Below, piece by piece: positions 1 through 8,980 of a stretch of 64,000 bases of DNA. A program made the translations under genes and the position numbers. The notes under the pieces were generated by a model. That model did not search any database and was not told where the DNA came from. It worked only from the letters and a program-made list of their open reading frames with translations. Origin of the DNA: Parascardovia denticolens DSM 10105 = JCM 12538 (GTDB taxonomy: Bacteria > Actinomycetota > Actinomycetes > Actinomycetales > Bifidobacteriaceae); contig NZ_AP012333.1 in the NCBI RefSeq assembly GCF_001042675.1, forward strand, positions 434,001 through 498,000. Reading direction: 5' to 3'. Numbering within the stretch: position 1 is the stretch's first letter; each line of letters opens with the position of its first letter.

Positions 1-369
1 GAATATTCTGCTCTCCCAATTGATTTGGGCCGGGTGGAGAAACTTCGCTGGAGCAAAAAAGATGATTATACGAAGCTGATTTACAACTCGAGAATGACAA
101 TTTCCAATATTCCTGAGGAAGCAAATACTTATAAGGTGAATGGAAAGAGCCCGCTTGAATGGATGGTGCGTTTCTACCAGGTCAGCCAAGATAAGGCTAG
201 CGGCATCATCAACGATCCTAACGAGTATAGCGATGATCCACTTTACATTTTCAACCTCATTGGGAAGCTCGTGACCGTTTCCATGCGTACTAACGAAATC
301 GTTGCAGGGCTGCCGAGTATCTCTGAAATTGAAAAGCCTATAGATTGGCCGAGGGAATGGGAGGAGTAG
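1..369 (+). CDS. C-terminal end of a type ISP-like restriction/helicase protein (5' end outside window)
   Basis: The frame is open from the first base of the window, so only the last 122 codons are present. The visible part contains the pattern NGKSPLEWMVRFYQV, then DKASGIINDPNE, then a segment ending EIVAGLPS. From memory this matches the C-terminal specificity region of large DEAD/DEAH helicase-methyltransferase proteins of the type ISP restriction class, which cut and methylate DNA from one polypeptide. The helicase and methyltransferase motifs lie upstream and cannot be seen. The stop is 2 bp before the SIR2 start, so the genes are almost certainly cotranscribed. The AT-rich composition matches the next two genes and differs from the DNA after 3.5 kb, which suggests a transferred defence island. 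Confidence 0.6.
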   Translation, partial: EYSALPIDLGRVEKLRWSKKDDYTKLIYNSRMTISNIPEEANTYKVNGKSPLEWMVRFYQVSQDKASGIINDPNEYSDDPLYIFNLIGKLVTVSMRTNEIVAGLPSISEIEKPIDWPREWEE

Positions 370-371
370 AC

Positions 372-1508
372 ATGTCTGATAAGAGCCTCAACATTCAACA
401 ATTTAGGAAGCTTGCGATAACCAAGCATCTTAATTTTCTTATCGGTTCGGGTGTCTCTACGCCCGCTGTTCCACTTATGAGTTGGGTGAAATACGATTCA
501 AAAGGAGCGATTCCCGAGGAAGACGAGATTCGACGTAACAAAGAATTAGTTCGGCGAATTCGAATAATAAGTTACCTAGCTTTAGCTAATACAGCTGGAG
601 GGAAATGCAAAGGTGATTCAGAATTATGGAGGTGCGTCGGCAATATTGATGCAGAAAAAAATCAAACGGATTTGCAACCCTCTGATCCGCATAAAATTCT
701 TGGGGAGACAATACACGAGTATAAACGATTTTTCCAGATGATTATTAGGCTGCTTAACCTAAGTAATGCTCGGGAGACGCCTCGTAGCGCAACCATTTTT
801 ACTACGAATTATGATTTACTTTTAGAAACTGCTATAGACGAATGTTTGGCAGAGAATAATTTCGTCTTTAATGATGGAGCGCGGGGATATTTCAATCGTT
901 ACTTGGATAGTTCTAATTTTAACCAGGTCGTTTCATATCGAGGGCTCAACGATAACTATACTGATGAGCTTCCATCTATTACATTGATCAAGCCTCATGG
1001 TTCAGTAAACTGGGAGAAAGGAGGGTATAGCGAAGAGCAAATCGCAGTTCGGAATAGGGTTGTGAATTCGCCTGTTATTGTTCCTCCGAATGGTCACGAA
1101 GGTGAGGCCACTTTTCTCAGTAACCATTTTCATGATATGTTGCGTGTTTTCCAACTCGAGTTGGATAAACCACAGTCTGTACTATTTGTGATTGGCTTCT
1201 CTTTTCAAGATGATCATATAGCTCGCATGTTGCGAAGAGCTCTTGATAATCGTGAGCTCAAAGTAGTGATTTTCGGTTATAGTGATCAGGACCGTCATGT
1301 GATTTTGCAGAATATTTTCCACGACTCTCATCATCCAGCTAGCTATCCAAACTTCCAAATAATTACCCCTTCAGATTTCAATGATGAAGAAACGGAGGAG
1401 AAAGAGGGTTCTGCGAATCCGGTAAAGAAAGTGCGAAAGATTGATCTTGAATTTGTAACGGATATGCTCCAGTCCGCCTCCTTGAAAGAGCTAAGGAGCG
1501 CAGAATGA
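372..1508 (+). CDS. SIR2-family NADase/defence protein
   Basis: The 378-residue protein has a SIR2-type fold: NFLIGSGVS near residue 21 (nucleotide loop), FTTNYD near residue 143, KPHGSVNW near residue 207 (the catalytic-type histidine) and VIGFSFQDDHIARML in the last third. The first methionine of the open frame is at 345, but the start at 372 is preferred because GGGAGGAG lies just upstream, overlapping the previous stop. SIR2 proteins of this kind deplete NAD+ in phage defence. The gene overlaps the following HerA gene by 4 bp (ATGA), which implies translational coupling. SIR2-HerA pairs are a known antiphage system in which HerA forms a hexameric ring decorated by SIR2. The function here is inferred from the pairing. 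Confidence 0.8.
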   Translation: MSDKSLNIQQFRKLAITKHLNFLIGSGVSTPAVPLMSWVKYDSKGAIPEEDEIRRNKELVRRIRIISYLALANTAGGKCKGDSELWRCVGNIDAEKNQTDLQPSDPHKILGETIHEYKRFFQMIIRLLNLSNARETPRSATIFTTNYDLLLETAIDECLAENNFVFNDGARGYFNRYLDSSNFNQVVSYRGLNDNYTDELPSITLIKPHGSVNWEKGGYSEEQIAVRNRVVNSPVIVPPNGHEGEATFLSNHFHDMLRVFQLELDKPQSVLFVIGFSFQDDHIARMLRRALDNRELKVVIFGYSDQDRHVILQNIFHDSHHPASYPNFQIITPSDFNDEETEEKEGSANPVKKVRKIDLEFVTDMLQSASLKELRSAE

Positions 1509-3424
1509 TGGGTGAGCATCCTAAGCCTTTAGGTGTTGTTGTCGGCGTTGACGGAACGAAATGCCAAGTCGGCATGTATAACATGTCCAATGATTCCGAG
1601 TTCCTGTGGGACGGCGAACTATTGATGGGACCGCGAGTTGGCGCCTTCCTAACGATTTTGCAAAATGATATCAAGATTATTGCATCTGTTTCATCTGAAA
1701 AAGTGATGGATCAGCAGAACAGTGTAAAAAGTAAAGAGTTCGACAATCGGTATAGTAAAAATTCCATTAATCGAATCATTGAGCTCAAAAAGCAGGGAGT
1801 TATTGAAAATGGACATTTCCATTTAACCTCTCGATACGAGCCGATGGTTGGAAATGTTGTTGCGCTAACAACCCAAGAGGAGCTTAACGCGATTTATTCG
1901 GTCGATGAAGGAGAGCCTACAATCATCATCGGCGAATCTGTGCGCGAAGGAAAACGTGTGGAATTGCCCATCAATAAATTCTTTGCTTCGCACATTGGCA
2001 TTTTTGGTAATACCGGTAGTGGTAAATCAAATACGCTGCACAAGCTCTACCTGGAGTTATTCAAATCTCAATATCGCGATGAGATATTTAAAAAATCTCG
2101 TTTCTTCGTTATTGATTTTAATGGCGAGTACACGAGCGGGCAATTTGGAGTTTCACCGAAATCCCAAAAAATTTTTGATATCAATACTAGGAATCCTGGG
2201 GAGGGGGCTCCTCTCCCAATTAAAAAAGAGTGCATACTTGATCCAGATATCTTGGCTATCCTCTTCGATGCCAGGCCTGCAACGCAGCTCCCCTTTCTCC
2301 GCAGGGCGATAGAGCAATATCGGAAAATCAGTTCTAGCGAGCAGTTCGCTCGGCTTGAAATTGGCTTGCTGATATCTTTATTTAAAGATTATAAAGACAT
2401 TAAGCTTTCCTCTGGGTTAGTCGAAAGCTGGTTTAAGATTGCCAATGATTTGAATTCAGACATTCACAGGATTGATGGTAATCAGTCATCATATGAATTA
2501 GATTATGGGAAAGTAAACTTTTCAATTAAGGATCAAGGAAATCAGGACATTCCGATTTTTTCCAATGGCAAGATTTCTAATCAGTTGCGAATTGATTTTT
2601 ATGAAGAAAAGCTGAAAACTGCTTACAGTAAACTTGACAATGAAATTGAACGACTCAGATATTTCCTCCAATTCCAGAGAATTTTTGATGAAGCATTTAA
2701 ATCACTTATGCCTGAATACATAAATCCTTTATTCAGGAGGATTGATGTTGCTCTTGCTGATCTCAAACCTGTTGTAGAGATTGTAGATAACATCGAATCG
2801 GAATTTGCGACTCTTAACATCCTCAGCCTAGCTCATGCTAATCGAAATATTAAACGACTTATGCCAATGCTGCTAGCGAAAATGATCTACGATGAGCAAA
2901 AAGAGGCAGTTGCGAACAATGGCGGTAACGTTTGTTGCACGAAGCATCTTATTGTTGATGAGGCACATAACATTCTCAGCGCATCCTCACAAAGTGAGGG
3001 TGATAGTTGGCAAAGCTATCGGCTATCTGTTTTCGAGGAAATTATTAAGGAAGGGCGTAAATTCGGATTTTTTCTAACACTTGCGAGCCAAAGGCCAGCT
3101 GATATTTCTCCGACAATTATTTCTCAGATTCATAATTTTTTCATTCATCGCTTAGTGAATGATACTGATTTGCGTATGCTTGAGAATACCATGCCCACAC
3201 TTGATCGAAATTCATATAGCCAGATTTCCAGCCTTGGACAGGGCGAAGCCATTGTTACCGGTACTGCGGTGCAGGTTCCGATTCTTTTGCATGTGGACAG
3301 AGAAGAGCAAGTTACTAGGCCGAACAGTGATGATGTATGTCTTACTAGGGACATCTGGTCTGGGCGAGACGATGCAATGGTTGATGATGAAACTTGCGAT
3401 GACAGTGCAGAAGGTAATGCTTAG
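1505..3424 (+). CDS. HerA-like hexameric ATPase, partner of SIR2
   Basis: The 639-residue protein begins with a HAS-barrel-like segment (GVVVGVDG), followed by Walker A GNTGSGKSN at about residues 168-176, FFVIDFNGEY, and Walker B LIVDEAHNIL near residue 481. The later motifs EEIIKEGRKFGFFLTLASQRP and the sensor/arginine-finger region around NDTDLRMLENTMP are typical of the HerA/FtsK superfamily. An insert of about 150 residues lies between the Walker motifs, as in bacterial HerA proteins. The start codon overlaps the SIR2 stop. It is probably the motor or scaffold of a SIR2-HerA defence complex. No HerA partner nuclease NurA is seen downstream, so a DNA-repair role is less likely. Confidence 0.83.
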   Translation: MMGEHPKPLGVVVGVDGTKCQVGMYNMSNDSEFLWDGELLMGPRVGAFLTILQNDIKIIASVSSEKVMDQQNSVKSKEFDNRYSKNSINRIIELKKQGVIENGHFHLTSRYEPMVGNVVALTTQEELNAIYSVDEGEPTIIIGESVREGKRVELPINKFFASHIGIFGNTGSGKSNTLHKLYLELFKSQYRDEIFKKSRFFVIDFNGEYTSGQFGVSPKSQKIFDINTRNPGEGAPLPIKKECILDPDILAILFDARPATQLPFLRRAIEQYRKISSSEQFARLEIGLLISLFKDYKDIKLSSGLVESWFKIANDLNSDIHRIDGNQSSYELDYGKVNFSIKDQGNQDIPIFSNGKISNQLRIDFYEEKLKTAYSKLDNEIERLRYFLQFQRIFDEAFKSLMPEYINPLFRRIDVALADLKPVVEIVDNIESEFATLNILSLAHANRNIKRLMPMLLAKMIYDEQKEAVANNGGNVCCTKHLIVDEAHNILSASSQSEGDSWQSYRLSVFEEIIKEGRKFGFFLTLASQRPADISPTIISQIHNFFIHRLVNDTDLRMLENTMPTLDRNSYSQISSLGQGEAIVTGTAVQVPILLHVDREEQVTRPNSDDVCLTRDIWSGRDDAMVDDETCDDSAEGNA

Positions 3425-3518
3425 GATTCTACGCGTGATGATTATTCAAATGACCAATTTGATGGAGGAAGGGGATGGGCTGCAAGCGAGGATTGGTAAC
3501 CCCGGCGAAAAGCTGTCC

Positions 3519-4784
3519 CTACCCCAGCTCCTTCCCATTCAAGAAGTCCAAAGCATGCATGATGGTGATGCCGTCGACGGACCCCGCATCTGACCAGCTG
3601 TTGGTGATGAGGAAACGCTGATGGCCGGTCGGTATGGCGAGGAGATTGTCCGTCTCGCGCTGGCTGTTCTCCGGAATATGGTCGGCTATCTGCAGATAGG
3701 CCGTTTGATCCGGCTTCTCGGCGACGAAATCAATCTCTTTCCCATCCAGCTGGCCAACGCTGACAGTGTATCCGCGCCTTCTCAGCTCCAGATAGACCAG
3801 GTTCTCCAAACGGGAACCGTAGTTCCGTCCACGCCGGGCGATTTGCGAATGGACGAATCCCAGGTCAACCGTGTAATACTTGGCTGAACGAGCAAGGAAT
3901 TCCTTGCCTCGGATGTTGTAGCGAGGCGCTGGGTAGAAGAGAAAGGCGTTTTCCAGCAAATCCATATAGGAATCGATGGTGTTGTTGGAAGCCTTCTGTC
4001 CGCTGGTGCGAAGGGTATTGGCTATCTTGTTGGTATTCACCAGATTGCCGATATTGTCCAGCAGGAAAAGAGCGACCTTCTGCAGAATCTGCGGCTCCCT
4101 GACCGTTGCCCTGCTGATCACATCGCGTAAGACGATGCTGTTGTAAATGCCTTTCAAAGCGTCGTCTTTCAGGTTGGGAGAGGACTGCAAGGCGATGGAA
4201 GGGAAGCCTCCGTATTCCAGATAGTCGGTCAGATAATCCTCATCGTGTTCGTGCGAGATGGGGGAGAAGGCCTTGAACTCGGTGAAGGACAAAGGCAGTA
4301 TGGGGATTTCCACATAGCGGCCGGCCAGATAAGTCGCCAGCTCTCCGGAGAGAAGGGAAGCGTTGGACCCGGTCAGATAGATGTCGCAAGGGCAAAGAAG
4401 ACGAAGACCATTGACGATCTTTTGCCAACCGGACACCTCCTGGATTTCGTCAAAGAGGAAATAATAAGGATGGCTGTTCTCGGTGTTCTGCTGAATCTGT
4501 TCGCGCAGAAAGTTGTATAGGTCCTTCCCCTCAAGAAGTGCGAAGTTCTCCGGATCCTCAAAGCTCAGATAAATGATATGGCTGCCGGGAACCCCCTGAT
4601 TTTGAAGGTGTTCCTTGAGCAGCAAGAGCAGGTAGCTTTTGCCGCTGCGGCGGACACCGGTGATGACTTTGATGAAGTCGGTGTTCAGATATGAGGTCAG
4701 TTTATCCATGTAGAGGGGACGATTGAGAAGACGAGGGGACGGTTGGTTCTGCCGGTCCGTAGCTTGGCTTGTGGATGGTACCAT
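3519..4784 (-). CDS. AAA ATPase with DUF4143 C-terminal domain
   Basis: This 421-residue protein has Walker A GVRRSGKS at residues 43-50 and Walker B YYFLFDEIQEV at about residues 107-117, followed by LTGSNASLLSGE and the arrangement LAGRYVEIPILPLSFTEF. These mark the archaeal/bacterial AAA_14 plus DUF4143 family. The C-terminal half carries a PD-(D/E)XK-like stretch (RLENLVYLELRRRGY, then GKEIDFVAEK). The family is common and its cellular role is not established; roles in mobile elements or toxin-antitoxin-like systems have been proposed. It lies downstream of the Fic gene on the same strand, across 152 bp that hold three large palindromes likely to act as operators or RNA hairpins. The composition is GC-richer than the preceding defence genes. 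Confidence 0.8.
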   Translation of the reverse strand: MVPSTSQATDRQNQPSPRLLNRPLYMDKLTSYLNTDFIKVITGVRRSGKSYLLLLLKEHLQNQGVPGSHIIYLSFEDPENFALLEGKDLYNFLREQIQQNTENSHPYYFLFDEIQEVSGWQKIVNGLRLLCPCDIYLTGSNASLLSGELATYLAGRYVEIPILPLSFTEFKAFSPISHEHDEDYLTDYLEYGGFPSIALQSSPNLKDDALKGIYNSIVLRDVISRATVREPQILQKVALFLLDNIGNLVNTNKIANTLRTSGQKASNNTIDSYMDLLENAFLFYPAPRYNIRGKEFLARSAKYYTVDLGFVHSQIARRGRNYGSRLENLVYLELRRRGYTVSVGQLDGKEIDFVAEKPDQTAYLQIADHIPENSQRETDNLLAIPTGHQRFLITNSWSDAGSVDGITIMHALDFLNGKELG

Positions 4785-4833
4785 GATTTTCCTCCCCCAC
4801 GTTTTTGAACTTTCAGGATGAAGTTGAACGTGA

Positions 4834-4931
4834 ATTTTCAGCGTACTGAAAGTATAGCAGAAAAATAGGAAAACTTTCAGTTAACTGAAAGTTTTTGGGA
4901 AAATCGGGTTTATTTTCAGTTAACTGAAAGT
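4834..4931. repeat. Three palindromes spaced exactly 39 bp between centres
   Basis: The core is TTTCAG-nnnn-CTGAAA. Copy 1 is centred between 4843 and 4844 with spacer CGTA. Copy 2 (4870-4895) is a perfect 26-bp palindrome with spacer TTAA. Copy 3 (4912-4931) has the TTAA spacer with one mismatch in its outer arm. The centre-to-centre distance is 39 bp both times. They lie in the gap between the Fic gene and the DUF4143 ATPase, both read on the minus strand, so they sit in the ATPase promoter/leader. A half site (ACTTTCAG) also occurs at 4809-4816. They could be operators for a dimeric regulator or transcribed hairpins. Confidence 0.85.
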
Positions 4932-4936
4932 TCCAA

Positions 4937-5692
4937 TCAGCTAGCATCCTTGAATTTATCCAAAACGTCCTGTGTATAACGTTCCCGGCTATGCCGGATG
5001 AAAGCAGCCAGCTCGTCAGGATGCGAAAGGGTCCAAGAGGAAAGGGCGTGAATATACGAGTCCTTTTCATCATCAAAGATGACCGGCGGGGTCAAACCCA
5101 GGCGAAGGCATTCCTTAAAGAGGAGCAGGCGGCCGATGCGGCCGTTGCCATCGGAGAAAGGATGGATCCGCTCAAAAGTCGCATGGAATTCGGCAAGAGC
5201 TGAATCGATTCCGGCTTCATCGACAGGCAGGCCTTGTCCGAGTCGGAAGACCTCTTCCATCTCCTCCTTTACTTTGTCGGGAGGGGCCGTCCGCACCGGA
5301 TTAAAGAAGCCGATTTGATTCGTGAATTTCTTATAGCCGCCTATGTTCCACAGCTGATTCTTATCCGCCTGGCTCGTTCCGCTTTTCAGCAGACGATGCA
5401 AAGCGCAAACGAAGTCGTGGCTGAGCGGGCCTTGGCAATGGTCAAGCATGTAGTCAAAAGTCTTGAAGTGGTTCTTCGTCTCAATCAGATCGTCCAATTT
5501 GAGAGGCTTCTCGCCGGTGGGAGTGACGGAACCGGTGTCGTAAAGCTGCTGAGTCTGTATGGGCGAAAGCGTTGACCCCTCAAGATGATTGGAATTGTAA
5601 GTCATGACGATGGTCGTCCAATAATAGAGGCCGTGGCTGGCTTGCGCGTCTCGCTCGGCCAAAAGCCGTTCGCCTAAAGTCAACTGGTCCAT
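4937..5692 (-). CDS. Fic-domain AMP-transferase, class II (self-inhibited)
   Basis: The 251-residue protein carries the Fic signature HPFSDGNGR at residues 177-185, with the catalytic histidine and the GNGR nucleotide-binding turn intact. An N-terminal inhibitory motif SNHLEG at residues 34-39 fits the (S/T)xxxE(G/N) consensus, placing it in class II where the same chain blocks its own ATP site. Fic proteins transfer AMP or related groups to hydroxyl side chains of target proteins. The start is supported by GAGGAA eleven bases upstream. No separate antitoxin gene is visible, as expected for class II. The target is unknown. Confidence 0.88.
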   Translation of the reverse strand: MDQLTLGERLLAERDAQASHGLYYWTTIVMTYNSNHLEGSTLSPIQTQQLYDTGSVTPTGEKPLKLDDLIETKNHFKTFDYMLDHCQGPLSHDFVCALHRLLKSGTSQADKNQLWNIGGYKKFTNQIGFFNPVRTAPPDKVKEEMEEVFRLGQGLPVDEAGIDSALAEFHATFERIHPFSDGNGRIGRLLLFKECLRLGLTPPVIFDDEKDSYIHALSSWTLSHPDELAAFIRHSRERYTQDVLDKFKDAS

Positions 5693-5806
5693 GGTAGTTC
5701 CTCATATCGTCGTTCTATACCTCATCTTATACCAGCTGATGCGCGTATTCTCCTCTCGCTGGGGAATTGCAGCAGACATGTTAGACGCGAGTGACACAAT
5801 GGAGGC

Positions 5807-6526
5807 ATGGAGAAATCTCAGGTCATCATTTTTCAGCATGCCGAGTGGGAAAAGCCGGGCCGTATAGCCGACGCCTTGGAGGACAGCGGGATCGATTATC
5901 AGATCCTTTTCGTAGCCCAAGATAAAAAACCCGCTTTGCCGGACTTGGATTCGATCAGCGGGCTGGTCTTGATGGGCGGCCCCATGGGGGCTCAGGATTT
6001 CGACAAATACCCGGGCCTGAAGGCGGAAGGCAAATACACCAAAGCGGCGGTCGGCGTGGGGGTGCCCACTTTGGGCGTTTGCCTGGGGCATCAGATTTTG
6101 GCCACGGCCCTGGGGGCCAAGCTCAAAAGCGGGGGCAAGACCGAGATGGGCTTCAGCCCGGTCGAGCGGGAGTCGCGAGATTCCTTCCTCCCTCTAGGCA
6201 AAGAGCCGGTCAACGTCCTGCACTGGCACAGCGACTTGGTCTCCTGCCCTGAAGAGGGAACCATCCTGGCCTCCACCAAAGGGACCAGGAATCAGGCCTT
6301 TCGTTATGGCCCGGCTTTGGGTCTGCAATTCCACCTCGAGGTGGACCACACCTTGCTGGAAGAGTGGCTTTCCACGGAAATCATGATCGATGGGCTGAAG
6401 AAATCCCAGGTGAAGCAGATTCGTTCTGATTACGACCGTTTCGCTCCCGAGATTCGGCCCTTGGCTGACACCGTTTTCCGCGGTTTCGCCGCCCGCTGCG
6501 TCTCCTTTGGCAGGGACCGGCTGTAG
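5807..6526 (+). CDS. Class I glutamine amidotransferase-like protein
   Basis: This 239-residue protein is a stand-alone GATase1 domain related to GMP synthase N-terminal domains. The nucleophile elbow is GVCLGHQ, the oxyanion region is LMGGPMG, and the catalytic His and Glu are in LQFHLEVD. No second domain is attached, so the ammonia acceptor cannot be deduced; similar proteins are listed as GMP synthase-like amidotransferases of unknown substrate. GGAGG lies only one base before the ATG, too close for normal use, so the start may be weakly translated or leaderless. It is encoded divergently from the Fic gene. Confidence 0.82.
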   Translation: MEKSQVIIFQHAEWEKPGRIADALEDSGIDYQILFVAQDKKPALPDLDSISGLVLMGGPMGAQDFDKYPGLKAEGKYTKAAVGVGVPTLGVCLGHQILATALGAKLKSGGKTEMGFSPVERESRDSFLPLGKEPVNVLHWHSDLVSCPEEGTILASTKGTRNQAFRYGPALGLQFHLEVDHTLLEEWLSTEIMIDGLKKSQVKQIRSDYDRFAPEIRPLADTVFRGFAARCVSFGRDRL

Positions 6527-6629
6527 CCTTGCGGTTTACGGACTAGGCGACGGATTTTGACCGCTGACTAGAGATTTTTGATTTTTTGACCAGAGACTTT
6601 TTATGATTTTGACTTTGTGAGGATGGCCC

Positions 6630-8723
6630 ATGCCGACTTTTGACATTGGATTTGAACATGTCTCCCTTTCCTACGCCACCAAGGATATTTTCGATGACGT
6701 GACCATGGGGGTCAACGAAGGGGACCGGATTGGAATCGTCGGCCATAACGGGGATGGCAAGTCCACTCTGCTCCATTTGTTGTCGGGGGAGCAGACGCCG
6801 GACTCCGGCCGCGTGTCCCGGCGTGGCGGGCTGACTTTGGGCATTCTCAACCAGACCGATGACCTGGATGATTCCGCCACCGTCCGCCAAGCCGCCTTGG
6901 AAGGGCGGGAGGACTACGAGTGGGCGGCCAACCCCCAGTCCCGGGAGATCGTGGAGACCCTGCTGACGGGAGTCTCCCTGGAAAGCACTGTTTCCAGTCT
7001 GTCCGGAGGGCAGAGGCGGCGGGTGGACCTGGCCCGGCTCCTCCTGCATGATTGGGACATCCTTCTTCTGGATGAGCCCACCAACCATTTGGACCTAGCC
7101 GGCATCCACTGGCTGGCTCGGCATCTGAAGAACCGCTGGTCCTCAGAGGCCGGCGCCCTTCTGGTGGTCACCCACGACCGCTGGTTCCTGGACGATGTCT
7201 GCAGCCATATGTGGGAAGTGCATGACGGGGGCATCGATCCTTTTGACGGCGGCTATAGCGCCTACATCGAGCAGCGGGTCGAGCGCGACCGGCAGGCTGA
7301 CGTGAACGAGACCAAACGCCGCAACCTGGCCCGCAAGGAGCTGGCCTGGTTGACCCGAGGCGCTCGTGCCCGCTCCACCAAACAGAAGTTCCACGTCAAG
7401 GCCGCCCGTGAGCTCATCGCCGACGTGCCTCCCGTGCGCAACACCTTGGAACTGAAGCAGATGGCCACCTCCCGCTTGGGCAAAGACGTGGTCGAACTGA
7501 CCGATGTCAGCCAGATCTATCCCTTGCAGCCGGGCCAGGAGCCGGGGCTGGGCGATGACATCGTGACCGTGGAAGTCACCCGGGATCGGGGTGAGGCCGG
7601 GGCTCAAGCCGAGGAAGCCCGAGTTGCCGACGCCGAGGCCGCCGATACCCAAGCCGCCGAAGAAGTCACCGTCACCGGCAAAAGAGTCCTCAATCATGTC
7701 ACCTGGATCATCGGCCCCGGAGACCGCTTCGGCATAGTCGGCTCCAACGGGGTGGGCAAATCCACCCTGCTCAAAATCATCGACGGCAGCCTCCGGCCCA
7801 CCCTGGGTCGGGTGAAAATCGGCAAGACCGTCAAATTCGCCGTCCTCTCCCAGCGCCTGGATGAGCTGGAAGAGCTGGGCAAATACAAGGTGAAGGAAGT
7901 CCTCAGCCGCTATAAGCCCACTTATCTCGTGGATGGCAAGAAGACCACCCCCGGCCAGTTGATGGAACGGCTGGGCTTCTCTTCGGCCCAGCTCATGACC
8001 CCGATCAAAGACCTGTCCGGCGGGCAAAAGCGCCGCATGCAGCTCCTACTCATCCTGCTGGACGAACCCAACGTTCTCATCATGGATGAGCCGGGCAATG
8101 ACTTGGATACGGATATGCTGGCCGTCATGGAGGACGTTCTGGACTCCTGGCCCGGCACCTTGATTGTCGTTTCCCATGATTCCTACCTTTTGGAGCGCGT
8201 GACGGACCAGCAGTTCGCCATCATCGACGAGCAGATCCAGCATCTGCCTGGCGGCGTCAACGACTACTTTGACCTGCTGGACTGGGGTTATGTCCGGCCC
8301 GGATCGGGCCAAATGAGCCTGTCCGCATCCGTCGGCGCCCCGGCCATGACCTCCTCCAGGAACTCCTTGTCCTCGGGATCTTCAAATTCGTCGACCTCTT
8401 CGACTTCCGCAGGCCCTTCGGAATTTTCGGCTTCTGGCGCCGCTTCCGCTTCTTCGATATCCGGATCCAACGCCTCTTCGCAGACCGACAGCAAAGAGAC
8501 GCGTATGGCCAAGCGGGAGGCGGCCAAGAAATCCCGGTCCTTGGAAAGGAAACTGGACCGGCTGAATCAAGACAAAGATGGGCTGGAAGCCGCCATGGCC
8601 ACGCATGATTCCAGCGATTTCGTCGGCCTGAACGAACTCAATACCCAACTGCAAGACCTCAGCCGGCGCATCGAGAGCCTGGAAGAGGAGTGGATTCAGG
8701 CTCAGGAAATCATGGAAGGCTGA
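6630..8723 (+). CDS. ABC-F type ATPase (Uup/EttA-like)
   Basis: The 697-residue protein has two ABC domains on one chain and no membrane segment. Domain 1 has Walker A HNGDGKST (an Asp where most have Ala or Ser), signature LSGGQRRR and Walker B LLLDEPTNHLD. Domain 2 has SNGVGKST, LSGGQKRR and LIMDEPGNDLD, where the usual TNHLD is altered. ABC-F proteins act on the ribosome. An Ala/Glu/Asp-rich insert of about 45 residues precedes the second ABC core, and a Ser-rich linker leads to a C-terminal coiled coil as in Uup. The coiled coil suggests Uup rather than an antibiotic-protection type, but this cannot be settled from sequence alone. Confidence 0.85.
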   Translation: MPTFDIGFEHVSLSYATKDIFDDVTMGVNEGDRIGIVGHNGDGKSTLLHLLSGEQTPDSGRVSRRGGLTLGILNQTDDLDDSATVRQAALEGREDYEWAANPQSREIVETLLTGVSLESTVSSLSGGQRRRVDLARLLLHDWDILLLDEPTNHLDLAGIHWLARHLKNRWSSEAGALLVVTHDRWFLDDVCSHMWEVHDGGIDPFDGGYSAYIEQRVERDRQADVNETKRRNLARKELAWLTRGARARSTKQKFHVKAARELIADVPPVRNTLELKQMATSRLGKDVVELTDVSQIYPLQPGQEPGLGDDIVTVEVTRDRGEAGAQAEEARVADAEAADTQAAEEVTVTGKRVLNHVTWIIGPGDRFGIVGSNGVGKSTLLKIIDGSLRPTLGRVKIGKTVKFAVLSQRLDELEELGKYKVKEVLSRYKPTYLVDGKKTTPGQLMERLGFSSAQLMTPIKDLSGGQKRRMQLLLILLDEPNVLIMDEPGNDLDTDMLAVMEDVLDSWPGTLIVVSHDSYLLERVTDQQFAIIDEQIQHLPGGVNDYFDLLDWGYVRPGSGQMSLSASVGAPAMTSSRNSLSSGSSNSSTSSTSAGPSEFSASGAASASSISGSNASSQTDSKETRMAKREAAKKSRSLERKLDRLNQDKDGLEAAMATHDSSDFVGLNELNTQLQDLSRRIESLEEEWIQAQEIMEG

Positions 8724-8980
8724 TGGCTGACGCAGGTCGTCGACTGCCTCCATCGTCTCATCTCCGTTTTTCTATCGCCTTGCCGAAACCGACTTGCAGT
8801 AATTGCTTTGCCAGAGCCGCCTGGTCGAAACCGCCTTGACGGGATCGCCTGCCATAGCCCTTTCAAACTTGCCATCAAATGTAAGTCTATTCACTATCAG
8901 ACGGACATCCTCAGCCCGGTCTTTTTCACAGGTTGGCGGCAGTCACTAAGGTAGCTACTTAAGGAAACGAAGGGAAGCTT

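Noticed and set aside
7143-8027. 294-codon minus-strand ORF inside the ABC-F gene
   Set aside because: Antisense shadow; the plus frame has both ABC signatures.
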